Below are positions 33,229-43,302 of a DNA stretch of 64,000 nucleotides, piece by piece. This DNA is from Labia minor. Lineage: Eukaryota; Arthropoda; Insecta; Dermaptera; Spongiphoridae. The DNA lies in contig OY720348.1 of assembly GCA_963082975.1 (NCBI GenBank), positions 56,695,564 through 56,759,563 of the forward strand, read 5' to 3'. The notes beneath the pieces were generated by a model that saw only the letters and a list, made by a program, of their open reading frames with translations, made no database searches and was not told where the DNA came from. The position numbers and the translations under genes are program-made. Every line of letters starts with the position of its first letter. Positions within the stretch are counted from its first letter, which is position 1.

Positions 33229-33968
33229 AGTACCTGGAACACAAACATATCGCTCGACCCTTTAAAAAATATTGATATTCAATTCTTTGATTATTTATTT
33301 CAATTATTAAATGTTACATCATTGCATCAATCTGATTAAAATGAATAGAATTTGGGGTCTTCAATAATAATAAATTATTATTATTATTATTTGCGTCTGG
33401 ACCATCTAGGAACACGCAAAGCTCCCATATACAAGGGTATTGATGTTAATTGTGCCCATATATGCATGTTCTTTAGGTGTTAACTTCATTCTTCTTTTTT
33501 TGTATGCTCATGAAGATCCGGTGTTATTCTCATCACGAACCATTGTTGCTTGAATAAGGGTAATGATGTTAAGTGTGCCCATATTTGAATGTTCTTTAGG
33601 TGTTAACTTTTATTCTTCTTTTTTGAGAGCTGGTGAAGATCCGGATCCTCCAGGTGACGGGTAGATTGGGTACCAACTGGAGTTATTCTCATCACGATCC
33701 ATTGTTGCTTATGGTTGCTTGTTTTTGAGGAAGTCCTGCTGGTGCAGGGTTGTATAGAACCAGGGCTTGTCAGTTCCTGGAGCCGGAGGCAGCTGATGTT
33801 AAATTGAATTTATTAGAAAAATCCGTTATTGGTGAGAATCGAACGTTCTTGTGTAGAAGGTTGCCACGCTACACTCTCAGCCAAGCCACCTCCAATAATA
33901 ATAAATAATATTAATAAATATTAAAAATTATAAAACAATCTAAAAATTAATTAATAAAAGAACAATGA
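33229..33968 (-). repeat. family B copy interrupted by a SINE
   Basis: 33229-33377 (gtacctggaacac...gggtcttcaataataata) and 33894-33968 (aataatattaataaatatta...agaacaatgaata) are consecutive parts of family B, as in the uninterrupted copy at 60998-61826. The gap is the insertion 33378-33893. Confidence 0.75.
33378..33893 (-). mobile_element. tRNA-derived SINE inserted in family B
   Basis: The minus-strand head at about 33890-33830 shows ggcttggctgagagtgtagc (box A-like) and aacgttcgattctcacc (box B-like). The body shares agctgcctccggctccagga and aaacaagcaaccataag-type blocks with 34562-35095. The tail is gctttgcgtgttcctagatg plus (aat)n. The middle contains an internal duplication of about 120 bp (aagggtattgatgttaattg at 33436; aagggtaatgatgttaagtg at 33556). 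Confidence 0.7.
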
Positions 33969-33973
33969 ATAAA

Positions 33974-34125
33974 TGAGTCACAGTGGATCATGTTCTTGTC
34001 GAATGTCCATCGTACGCATTGGCAAGAAGGTCATGGAAAATGGAAAATTTGACTATTAATGATCTATTCGGAAAGTTTGAAAAATTTTCAGAATTTGTTT
34101 AGGTTTCTACATAGGATTAGATTGC
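33974..34125 (+). pseudogene. LINE ORF2 C-terminal HxxxxC-type remnant
   Basis: The frame gives VTVDHVLVECPSYALARRSW, matching the DTxEHxLxECPxYxxxR motif at the very end of R1-type LINE ORF2 proteins (the Cys/His motif after the RT), then KFEKFSEFV before a stop. Only about 45 codons remain. It follows directly after the family B copy. Confidence 0.65.
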
Positions 34126-34339
34126 TGCACAAAATATAGTATTTATTTATTTATTATTATTATTATTTATTTATTGATATTTATTTATTTATTTGTAAAT
34201 AAAAATTGTTGTTTTTGTCATTATTATTTTCTGCATAGTTTATTGTTATTATTTTTATTATTTATTCATCTATTTATTTATTGTATATTGTATTTGTTTA
34301 TTGGTAATTTATCGAATAGATTGTTTTTGGTCTAAAAGG

Positions 34340-34572
34340 AAAAAATCATTTTCTCCAAGTGATCTACACGGGGAGCGTGGAGACTGACACAATGGAATCG
34401 GTCAGGATTCAGAATTCAGTAATTTACCTTTTGCCTGGCTGTGCCCCGGTGAAGAAGATGAAATTCACCTTGCTTGGAGATAAATGAAATTTATCTTATA
34501 CGATGGATGATTTCTTTAAGGCACAAATAGCCGTAGTAGCTGAAGTGCCTCTATCCTCAAATAATAATAATA
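34340..34572 (+). repeat. repeat I, SINE-like
   Basis: gatctacacggggagcg and ggctgtgccccggtgaagaa recur, diverged, at 55010-55075 (attcacatggggaac, ctgtgccccggctc). It ends ctgaagtgcctctatcctca and (aat)n, consistent with a SINE tail. Confidence 0.45.
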
Positions 34573-35095
34573 TTAATAAATATTATTATTATTATTAATT
34601 GCGTATGGACCGTCTTGGATCACGCAAAGCTTCCATAAATTTTTAGAAGCGCATCGCATCCTCATGGTCATGATGCGATTGCTGATGGCATTGACTTCTA
34701 ATATTGAATCGATGATCTTCTTGTTCACAATGAACGCCACGCCCAGAAGTGGTAAACCTCTTCCAATTCGCTTGGCCGTCTTGCTCTTGAATATGCGATA
34801 GTTCTTATAGTCCATTGTATTTTTCATCCGTGAATCTTGTCTCTTGAAGAGCAATTATCTGGATATTCTATCACGATTCATGGTTGCTTGTTTTGAGGTT
34901 ATCCTGCCGGAGCATGCTTTGTAGAACCAGAGCTTGTCAGTTCCTGGAGCTGGGGCAGCCGATGTTAAATTGAATTAAATTTTTTTTTTTTATTTTTATT
35001 AAATAAATATTTAATCTTGAGTTCTATGCTGGGATTCGAACTCAGGCTTCCTGTGTAGAAATCTCGTACTCTACCCACTCAGCCTTGCTGCCCCT
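34562..35095 (-). mobile_element. chimeric SINE carrying a LINE endonuclease fragment
   Basis: The minus-strand head (35095-35030) is clearly tRNA-like: aggctgagtgggtagagtac (box A) and gagttcgaatccc (box B). The body (ggctgccccagctccaggaa) is shared with 33378-33893. It then contains about 80 codons resembling a LINE apurinic-type endonuclease, and the SINE tail gctttgcgtgatccaagacg plus (aat)n. Head, insert and tail all lie in one orientation. Confidence 0.65.
34605..34872 (-). pseudogene. LINE endonuclease fragment inside the SINE
   Basis: The minus strand reads IQIIALQETRFTDE (about 34872-34830), the QETR motif that holds a catalytic Glu in LINE apurinic/apyrimidinic-type endonucleases, then after a frame shift GVAFIVNKKIIDSILEVNAI and SNRIMTMRM, the GVGFxVNxxxxxxxxxxxxISxR strand typical of RTE/craft-like LINEs. 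The catalytic His/Asp C-terminal half is absent. Alone it has no function; its interest is its position inside a tRNA-headed SINE. Confidence 0.6.
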
Positions 35096-35189
35096 AAATA
35101 TTAATAAATAATATAAATATAAACATTTTTTATAAAATAACGTTTTTCCAATGGACTATAAAGAATAAAATAATTTTTCTATATTATAA

Positions 35190-35475
35190 GAAAAATTTCT
35201 AAGTTTTTTGAGAGTAAAGATTTTCTAAACCCGATTGAAACTATCGATATACTTTTGACAGATCTCCACGTTTCAAGTCATTCTAATGGCCAAATCATTC
35301 TAATGACCAAAAATTGATTTCCCCGTTGACATAACATATGAGTGTATGTGGCAGAAACCTTGTGAACAAAATTACGGTCAAACGGAAAAACTGATCATAA
35401 CCAAATTTATATTATTGGTTTTGTTGGATATCTCTAACGACCTGGCAACTTTTTCTCTTAAATACGTTCATAAAT
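35190..35475 (+). repeat. repeat H, copy 1
   Basis: Inverted relative to 52823-53085: here acagatctccacgtttcaag and ctggcaactttttctcttaa, there the complementary cttgaaacgtggagatctgt and tgttgccagg. Non-coding. Similarity may extend towards the C-run near 35683. Confidence 0.65.
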
Positions 35476-36000
35476 AAAACAAATAAATAAAAAAAAAAAT
35501 GGAAAGTTTTAATGAAACAATTTTAGAGAATTTTATTTTTCAAATTTCAACATTTATGAAAAATATATATTTTTAAAAATTCAAATATCCAAGATAAATA
35601 GTATTAAAATATTAAAATAACCATATTTCTTAAAAAATATCAAAAAATTTAATTGAAATAATTTTATTCAATAAGGATTTGACCCCCCCTTCAATGTCTC
35701 ACATAATTTTAATTTTTTAATAACCTTTATACTACTATTCAATTTCTTTTACAAATGGTTTTGAAAAGTAATATTTAATACATTTTTATGTTTTTATATT
35801 TTAGTCATTTTTAAACTATAGCATACTTTCTCTCCCATTAACGCCAATTTTCATTCATTACCCAAGCATTGAATAACATTAATAATAATTATTATATGTT
35901 TTATAATAATAATTATTATAATTATATATTAAATAAAAATTATAATTATAAAATTACTGTATATGTCGATTGAAGGCTACCTCATATATTCCACTGTTTA
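35476..36000. other. AT-rich sequence
   Basis: Includes an attat-type palindromic run at 35880-35955. No gene seen. Confidence 0.4.
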
Positions 36001-36443
36001 TACTATCTCGCCAGAGATAATATAAACATATTCAATATTCAAAATTTATAGTTTTTATCAACTTTAGAGAGATGTAGCTCATCGGAAAGAGAGTCATTAC
36101 CTACAACGTTTTGATTTTTTTACCTCTAAAGTGACCGTAAAAATAAAGATATATGTTTGATAGTTTTTCACGTGATTAAAAATTGTATAAAACTGCTATA
36201 TATAGAATCTCAGCTTGATTGAATCTCTAAATGTACCGGAATTAATTTTTTAAATTCTTTAACTCGTTAACTGCTAATCACCCGCCAGCACGTGTCGTGG
36301 TGTCATCAACAAAGAGCCAAACACGCGTTGGTTTAATAAATAATATTTATTAATTTTAATTTAATTAATTAAATTTAATTTAAATCTAATATATATTAAT
36401 TAATCCAATTCAAATGCGAGATAGTCGAGTGGAGACACTACAG
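36001..36443 (+). repeat. family A, copy with internal deletion
   Basis: tactatctcgccagagataa at the start and agtcgagtggagacacta-cag at the end; the block between the palindrome and the attattcaatattc region (including the TG tract) is deleted. Confidence 0.85.
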
Positions 36444-37258
36444 TTTTTTTTTTCATAAAAAATTATCATTTTTTTTTTAAATTAAAAATTTTCTAAATTG
36501 AAAATCAAATCATTGTTTATCATTTAAATTTTTTATTATTATTTATATAGTATTTTATTCCAGGTAGTTTCAGTAAAATGTTTTTACTTTTATAATTAAA
36601 AAAAAGGACTTAGAAAAATAATTTAAAAGAAATGTGGAATAGAAAATTATATTATTCCCATTACTCTACATAAATTGCAAAATTAATTTAAGCCAAGCTT
36701 TTTGTAAAGGAAAGATAGTCAAGGAAGCGAGGAGGGGTTAGGGATCAAATGGACGGTTTAGCATCCCACTGAGAGGCGATTCCATTAGACAAATTAAATT
36801 CAAAATAAACAGTCATAATTTGGTATTCCATCATTTTAAGATATATTTTTTTCGTTAGTACAGTGGTTGAAATAAAAAGAAATCTATCTATACTTATATT
36901 CTATAAAATGACCAAATTTTCAAAGTAGTGATTAATAAAAAAATTTTACACCTTTTTATAAAAAAAAAAAAATTATTATTATCATTTAAAGAATATTTTT
37001 GATATTTTTTAATCTATTTTTCTCTCTCATTTTATTTTTATGAAAATATATATGATCAGTGAATTATATATACTTATAAAAGGTACATTTATTTGTATAT
37101 AACATTATTATATATAAAAGCCCTAATGTATCATCACATAACCACATGAGTTGGCCATATAACACTAGATGGCGTCGTTGGACGTGGGTCTTTCAAAAAA
37201 CAAAAAATAAAACTAAAAAAAGATAATTTTACTATTTTTCAATATAATGTATTAATAT
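36444..37258. other. AT-rich sequence
   Basis: A complex spot at 36690-36790 (ggaagcgaggaggggttagg) is unassigned. No gene seen. Confidence 0.4.
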
Positions 37259-37297
37259 TTTATCTTATTATACTAGCAAAAATTGTATATATATATA
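37259..37297 (+). repeat. family B, 5' end fragment
   Basis: tatcttattatactagcaaa followed by the aattgtatata stretch; the rest of the family is absent. Confidence 0.65.
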
Positions 37298-37927
37298 GAT
37301 ATAGATAAATTCATAAACCACGATAAATACATTTTAAACTAAAATTGCAAACAGCGTTTGCAACGGGTTCGACTAGTATATCTATCTATCTATCTCTCTA
37401 TATATATATATATATTAATATTAAATTGAACATGATAATTGATTTCTAATTTTCACTCACATATATTCTATTTAATATTCTTTTTAAATTCACACTCAAT
37501 AATTCATCGAATTGTATGATTATCTATCTATATATTGATCCTAATTATAAATATGATTAAATTTTAATTTTATATTTCATCTGTTTATATTACTGATCGA
37601 GATTATAAAAAAAAAAATGAAAAAAAGAAAAAGATGGTTGGGTGTTGGATAGAGATTGCAATTTGGATTAGCAATAAATTCTATTGATTAAGCTAAATAA
37701 TATTTGAATTTTAATCAGATTAATCGAATGGGACGTAATTAGTATAATGTGTTCAAGTCAACTCCTTCTAATTACTCTTATTAAATATAATTAATTCATT
37801 AAATCTAATGATGGCAGTGTGTGAGCTAGAAAAATATTATGTTTAAAAGGGTTTTTAAGGTTCCTCACATTTCATCTCCTTTAGTAAAATAATTTTAATT
37901 AGCCTGATCCTAGATTCTTTATTCTTC

Positions 37928-37964
<37 letters not shown>

Positions 37965-38319
37965 GATATTAATATAAGCAGCTTAATTTTAAACAAATCT
38001 CAATTAATGTTTTTAATTCTGAAATATAATATTTTAATATAAATAACAAGTTTATATTGTCAATTATATAGATATACAATAATTTTTTATATACATTAAT
38101 TAACGTATATAATAACGTATATAATATATATAATAAATATTATTAGAAATTTACACCTCTTTATAATAATAATTATTATTATTATTATTTGGGTTTGTTT
38201 TTAGTTACTAAGAACATTTGAGCTATTAATTAATTATCAATTTAATTTTTATTAATTTTTATAAATTTAATTCTAAACTAAGAAACAGTATTGAAGAGGG
38301 GATAGACACGTGTTTTATC
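37298..38319. other. AT-rich sequence with simple repeats
   Basis: (ATCT)n at 37380-37395, (TA)n, and (ATT)n at 37930-37965 and 38170-38190. No gene seen. Confidence 0.45.
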
Positions 38320-38470
38320 GGGGCACATTTGGCTTTTGGAGTTCAAATTCACCGTCATTCAATCGGGATAAAGGGTTTCTATGATCAGTAGAATGGATCA
38401 TCTCAACCTTTGTTTTGATTTTCTTGCTCTGAGGCGCTACTTTTTATTAAGTATCTTCTCATAATAATAT
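38320..38470 (-). mobile_element. SINE family D fragment
   Basis: The minus strand reads attattatgagaagatactt, then aaaaagtagcgcctcagagc and gagatgatccattctactg, matching the 3' half of the SINE at 6430-6558. The block contains the family's internal hairpin (gctactt / aagtagc). Confidence 0.55.
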
Positions 38471-38592
38471 ATGGATATATAATAACTAATATTTAAATAA
38501 TATAAATAATATAATAGGGCAGAGAGTTGGAATATTTTATTTAGTGAACATTAATAAACTATTAAATGAATATATATATATATATATATAAA

Positions 38593-38653
38593 TATTATTA
38601 CTCTTCGAAATCTCGTCAACCTTTTTCGATGACCCTTTCGAAGAGTAATAATA
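38593..38653. repeat. perfect 18-bp inverted repeat
   Basis: tattattactcttcgaaa (38593-38610) and its exact complement tttcgaagagtaataata (38636-38653) surround 25 bp. The loop word tttttcgatgaccct recurs at 43929-43943 on the far side of the LINE insertion. Confidence 0.85.
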
Positions 38654-38654
38654 A

Positions 38655-38665
38655 CCGTAATACAA
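38655..38665. repeat. target-site duplication, LINE 3' side (CCGTAATACAA)
   Basis: Identical to 43304-43314 and directly adjoining the LINE poly(T). Confidence 0.88.
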
Positions 38666-38898
38666 TTTTTTTTTTTTTATTTAGCATCCAATTATTTTGT
38701 ACATCTGCCCGAAGGCAATAATACATGGTTTACAATAAAGAGTAATAAAAGGGGGATGGAGGTAAAAGGAAATTATAGGGCAGGTTAAGGAGAGTGAGTC
38801 ATTGGAAGTGTGGGTAGGAAAATAGTCGAGGAGGAAGAAGGGAATGTCACTGAATTATTAGCCTGATGGCTAATCCCAGCAAGGGCACCATCGCGGGT
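38666..38898 (-). other. LINE 3' UTR and poly(A)
   Basis: About 220 bp between the ORF2 stop and the poly(A) tail. No recognisable element. Confidence 0.75.
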
Positions 38899-40651
38899 CT
38901 ATTTATTAATGTCTCTTGTCAAGTCCTGTGGTTTGAGTCTTTTGAGTCGTCTCAGTTGTCCTTGTGTGTCTAATAGTTGTCGGGCTTTGGGATTAGGGTG
39001 TTTAAGGAGTCTGTCTTTGTAGCGAAGGCTGTAATTTTTAATTTCCATTTCGATTGTATCTATTCCGAGGTCCCTATGAATCAGTCTGTTAGGGACATAC
39101 CAAGGAGCACCGACTATCAGTCTAAGTGTTTTGTTTTGAAACCGCTGAATCAGGTCTCTATTGGATTTGCTAGCGGTCCCCCACATCTGAATGCCATAGG
39201 TCCAAATGGGTTTAAGGATCATTTTGTAAATTAGAAGTTTATTGTCTATCGTCAGTTGAGATTTTTGTCGGAGCAGCCAGTATAATTTGTTAAGTTTAAG
39301 TCTCAGTTGTTTTTTGATTTGATGTGCATCTCCCACGTTAGGCGTCTGTCAAGGTGCATACCGAGGTACTTTACAGAACTTTTAGTCGGAATGGGTTTGT
39401 CTAAATTTACGCCGGGGCAGGTCTGTCTATTCAAAGTAAAAGTCAAGTGTGCAGATTTGTCTTCGTTAACTGCTATCCTCCATTTCTCAAGCCAAGGCCT
39501 TAATTGGTTTAGACTTTCCTGGAGCATAGCAGAAGCCACGATTGAGTCTTTATGTGAAGCGACAAAGCGGTATCATCAGCAAAGGTCGCTGTGGTTATGT
39601 TCGGGTTAGCCGGCAAGTCAGCTGTAAAAAGTAAATACAAAACAGGCCCCAAAACACTACCATGTGGTACTTCAGATCTAACAGGATAAACCTCACTAAT
39701 GGCGTCATTCATCTTAACTCTAAAGCTTCTGCCATCGAGGTAAGAACGAATCAGCCTGTAATAAATTATTGGGAGTATGTCATAAAGCTTCCGAAGTAGA
39801 CCCTCATGCCAAACTTTATCGAAAGCCTGAGATATATCAAGAAAAACGGCTGAGCAGTATCGTTTGTTTTCAAGATCTTTGTGAATTACATCAACAATTC
39901 GATGTACTTGCTCAATAGTGCCGTGCTTCTCTCTAAAGCCGAATTGGTGGATTGGGATTAAATCTATTAGAAAGGGACGGAGTCTAGAAAGAAAGACCCT
40001 CTCGAACAATTTAGAGATGGCAGAGAATAGATTAATAGGTCTATACGAGTTTGACTCCTCAGGAGGTTTCCCAGGCTTGATGATCATTTTCACCAAGGGT
40101 GTTTTCCACTGTGTTGGGAACTGGGACTCTAAAGATGGAGTTAAATATGAGGGTCAGGAAGAGGATTGCCTTATCAGACAAGTTCCTCAACATTTTACCT
40201 GAGATTAGATCATTTCCCGGGGCCTTTTTATTTTTGATTGTCTGTCGTATAATGCCTTTTAATTCAGACGTCTGTATTAGTTTGGGGAATGGCATTGAGT
40301 AATTGTGTGTTTTGAATTGGTGTGTTGGCTGAGAAAGTTATTGTCAGGTGGAGTGTTCTTTGGTGGGAGAGGAGTAAAAACGATAGAAAGTTGACTAGCG
40401 AATGTATTCGCCTTATCGATGTCACTCTTCGCCCATTCATTATTTTGTCTACGTAGTGGGGGGATTCTTTCAGTTGGTCTTTTAAGTTTCTTTGTCGCTT
40501 TCCAGAGAGAGTAGTCAGTTGAATGAGTAGGGGTAAGGTCTCTCAGATACTTTTGAATGCTTTGATTCCTTTCAGTTCTGAGTAGATTCCCAATTTGTTT
40601 AGATAAATTATTAGTTGTCGTTTTAAGCTGTGGGGATCTGTTTGTCTGCAA
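38899..40651 (-). pseudogene. jockey-like LINE ORF2, reverse transcriptase and C-terminal part
   Basis: ORF2 would reverse-transcribe its own RNA at a nicked chromosomal target. Read from 40651 downwards: a linker; KNKKAPGNDLISG (40215-40177); SYRPINLFSAISKLFERV (40050-39997); HQFGFREKHGTIEQV (39950-39906); AVFLDISQAFDKVWH (39855-39811); VPHGSVLGPVLYLLFTADLP (39664-39605); the catalytic FADD at about 39585-39574; KYLGMHLDRRLTWEMHI (39372-39322); LKPIWTYGIQMWG (39213-39175); and a stop at 38899. At least three frameshifts are needed (near 40280, 40070-40095, 39520 and 39310), so it is dead, yet all RT blocks are visible. Each break may be a single-base event, which suggests moderate age. Confidence 0.9.
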
Positions 40652-40758
40652 TTGTCGTCTGAGCCTATTTTTTTTAGTTATTAAGTCTTTAATGTGTTTT
40701 GGTGTGTCTTGGTTTAAGTCTTTAGGAGTAATTTTGGTGTTGACAGACGTGCTGCCAT

Positions 40759-41586
40759 TTATATAGTATTGGTTATATGGTGGATTGCTTTGTCAATGTC
40801 AAGGCTATATGTCAGAGGTAAGTTTAGGTCGAGGCTTTGGTTTAGTATTTCTGCATATTTATTCCAGTTAGTTTTATGATTAGTCAAGTAGTGAGAGTTT
40901 GATTTGAGAGATGCACAGGTGTTTAATGTAAGTTGTACTGGGGAGTGGTCAGAGGAAAGATCAAGGCAGGATTCAATTAAGCATCCCTCCCCGTTAACCC
41001 CTCTTGCCACAAAAAAGTCAATTAAGTCTGGGATTTTGTTTCTGTCAGAGGGCCAATACGTAGGTCTTCCAGTTGAGATAGTAATTAGGTTGTATTTTTT
41101 AATAGTCTTAGCGAGATTTCGGCCTCTAGGAGTATTAAGTCGAGATCCCCAGTCATTATAGTCACCTCCAGCAAGGAACCTCGACCCCAGGGTCTGGAAA
41201 AAATCCCAAAAATCCCCAGACGAAATTCGATGCTTGGGAGGGCAGTAAGTAGAAGCAATTGTAATAGGTTCGTTTTTGTCTTGAATTGTCAAAGAGGTTG
41301 CTTGTAGATAGTCTTTGTAAAAAGGAGGGTTTTCGTAATGAGATATTTTGTCTTTAATTATAATGGCTGTTCCTCCGTGTGATGTACCGTCTGGGTGATT
41401 GGTAAAGTATAGGTTGTAATCGGGAATTTTTAAGTAGCTTCGAGGGTTGAAATGAGTCTCAGCAATTAGCATAATGTCAATGTCTTTGTCTATCAGGTAG
41501 TGTTTGAGTTCACAAGAATGCCTCAATAGGCCGTTAGCATTCCATAATGAGATTTTAAGCAATCGATCCATTGGGAATTCTCGCAA
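40759..41586 (-). CDS. jockey-like LINE ORF2, endonuclease domain
   Basis: A 275-codon open frame. The apurinic/apyrimidinic-type endonuclease nicks chromosomal DNA to prime reverse transcription. Landmarks are SLWNANGL (residues about 13-20, catalytic Asn), LIAETH (about 40-45, catalytic Glu), GGTAIIIKD (71-79), GGDYNDWGS (140-148, catalytic Asp/Asn), and SSDHSPVQLTL (211-221, the terminal SDH motif). Key residues are intact, so this domain could have been functional when inserted. It ends at a TAA (ITNTI*), after which the ORF2 linker resumes in other frames. The start MREFPMDRLLK overlaps the end of ORF1 by about 30 bases, usual for this clade. It is part of the same insertion as the RT remnant. 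Confidence 0.9.
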   Translation of the reverse strand: MREFPMDRLLKISLWNANGLLRHSCELKHYLIDKDIDIMLIAETHFNPRSYLKIPDYNLYFTNHPDGTSHGGTAIIIKDKISHYENPPFYKDYLQATSLTIQDKNEPITIASTYCPPKHRISSGDFWDFFQTLGSRFLAGGDYNDWGSRLNTPRGRNLAKTIKKYNLITISTGRPTYWPSDRNKIPDLIDFFVARGVNGEGCLIESCLDLSSDHSPVQLTLNTCASLKSNSHYLTNHKTNWNKYAEILNQSLDLNLPLTYSLDIDKAIHHITNTI

Positions 41587-42151
41587 TGAGGGTGGTCAGA
41601 AGGTTAAGTATAGTGTCCATGCGATCCATGAGTTTAACCAACATGCTTTCCAGAATAGGTGTTTGTGTTTGTGTCGGGAGAGATTTGGTGTTGTCGTTAT
41701 TATTAGATTTTAGTATGTCAGAGTAGCGAATGTTTGGTTGTGACATGGAGTTAAGTGTTTGTCGTTTGTCATGTGTTGAACTAGTTGGTAGTGGAGGGGG
41801 TACAGTCTGTAATTGTTTAGGTCTAAAAGAGGGATATTTGTTTTGTCGTAATTCGACATAATGTTTGCAGCCCTTAAAGTTGGCTGGATGGTCACCGCCA
41901 CAGAGTACGCATTGGGGTGGAGAAGTCTTGTCTTTTTGGCAGTCAAATGTAAGATGGTCTTTAGTGCATTTAACGCAGCGTGGTCTCAGCTTACAGTATG
42001 CCCTGGTATGCCCATAATGCTGACATCTCGTACATTGAGGGATATCTCTACGAGCACGCGGTGCCTCAATTACAACCCTGCTATGACAGAGGTATTGAGT
42101 AGTATAGATGTCTTTATTGTTGGGTGCTGGTTTTAGGTCTAAGAAGAACAC
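41555..42151 (-). CDS. LINE ORF1 C-terminal half, three zinc knuckles
   Basis: ORF1 proteins of jockey-like LINEs bind their RNA and form particles that reach the nucleus. This half begins at FFLDLKPAPNNKDIYTTQYL, the end of the PRE_C2HC domain, then CTRCQHYGHTRAYC (Cx2Cx4Hx4C), CVKCTKDHLTFDC (Cx2Cx3Hx4C) and CVLCGGDHPANFKGC (Cx2Cx3Hx5C). A Pro/Ser/Thr-rich stretch and a helical end, LVKLMDRMDTILNLLTTLIA, follow. Fully open, 198 codons. The ATG at 42151 is not a true start: the N-terminal half of the same protein lies inverted at 42562-43302, and the sequence reads open upstream to the inversion junction near 42155-42160. It overlaps the start of ORF2. Confidence 0.9.
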   Translation of the reverse strand: MFFLDLKPAPNNKDIYTTQYLCHSRVVIEAPRARRDIPQCTRCQHYGHTRAYCKLRPRCVKCTKDHLTFDCQKDKTSPPQCVLCGGDHPANFKGCKHYVELRQNKYPSFRPKQLQTVPPPLPTSSTHDKRQTLNSMSQPNIRYSDILKSNNNDNTKSLPTQTQTPILESMLVKLMDRMDTILNLLTTLIARIPNGSIA

Positions 42152-42159
42152 AATAGTTA

Positions 42160-42561
42160 ACTAACCATCAAGCAGTTAACAACTCTCTAAGTGATCTTTA
42201 GTGCCGATCTCATTACTAGGCCATTTCGACCTAAATACCTCATTATACATCAATTACATATTTTAATATATATTATATATAAAATCTTATATTGAATTTT
42301 CAACTTTTTCAATTGTATGTATAAAATTTTATTTAAATATCACCTTTAAATTTTAAATATCTACTAATATATAAATATACATATATTTTATACCCTCTTT
42401 CCAAGGCCTCTGTTTTCCCAGTCAGCCACACCGTTTAGGCCGCGAGTGTGTGAAGTCTACCCCTCCCCTTCCCACCCCAGTTTCATTCTCTCTCATCCAT
42501 GCCCCAAGTACTAAATACCATTTTTAAAAAAAATAAATAAATAATAATAATAACGCTAGAA
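42160..42561 (+). other. LINE 5' UTR within the inverted segment
   Basis: Lies between the inversion junction and the ORF1 start. It has an A/T-rich part (42240-42400) and a pyrimidine-rich part (42400-42510, ctacccctccccttcccacc). Jockey-type LINEs carry internal promoters in this region; here that is inference. Confidence 0.5.
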
Positions 42562-43302
42562 ATGGCAATATGTCAATATTGCAAACTCCACATTCGTGGT
42601 GAGAAATATAAATGCAAGACATGTTGTAAGGGCTTCCACGCAAAATGTGCAATAGAACAGCAACTTTTTCACAAGGACCAGCCCAACCCCTGCAATGTAT
42701 CTTTTGAAAAAATCACGCTAGATATCGATAACGCTGGACCTTCAACATCTTCACATTCAGACGTCTCCACTCCTATAGACAACGATAAAAACAACTGGCA
42801 ACTGGTAAATCACAATAAAAGACTACGTGACAGCCCAGAAACTCGATGTGTGAAACAAAAGACTTTGGATGATTATACTATACCTACACACACTAATAAA
42901 TTTCAAACACTCTCAGAACTAACTGACAATCAACCTAACTTCTTCTAAAGAAACTATACCAAACAAACCCCCCCTATTTTTATTCCTAATGTCACTAATT
43001 ATAATGACATGTTGGTGTGTCTTGTCAGGTTAGCCCGAGACGGGTTCGTTTGTAAACTAATCAAAAAAGACGAAGTCAAAATCATTAAATAAAAACCACT
43101 AGACTACACTTCCATAATTAAAATGTTAGATAACAACAAATATGAATACTATACCTTTCAACCCAAATCTGAAAGAAATTTTAGAGCTGTTATCAAACAA
43201 CTACACCACTCGACTGACCTTGATGACATTAAAAAATAAATTGAAGACCTTGGTCACTCAGTGGCCAATATCTTTAATATAAGAAAATAAACGACAAAGG
43301 AA
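42562..43302 (+). pseudogene. LINE ORF1 N-terminal half, inverted relative to the rest
   Basis: Starts at the ATG at 42562 with a Cys/His cluster: CQYC...CKTCCKGFHAKC (residues about 4-30), a PHD/zinc-binding-like module. A polar linker with TSSHSDVSTP follows, then the PRE_C2HC-type domain typical of LINE ORF1: NYNDMLVCLVRLARDGFVCK (about 43000-43060), NNKYEYYTFQPKSERNFRAV (about 43132-43190), DLGHSVANIFNIR (about 43248-43286) and TKEP at the edge. Four in-frame TAA codons interrupt it (42946, about 43090, 43237, 43288) but no frameshift does. The protein continues at 42151 on the opposite strand. Native ORF1 length would be roughly 440 codons. Confidence 0.85.

Noticed and set aside
41504..41713. 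Plus-strand frames opposite the LINE (also 40904, 39918, 39307, 38977)
   Set aside because: All lie antisense to well-supported LINE domains.
42562..43302. Stop-codon reassignment (TAA read as an amino acid), suggested by four in-frame TAA
   Set aside because: The other half of ORF1 and the endonuclease end normally at stops and ORF2 also has frameshifts; ordinary decay is simpler.
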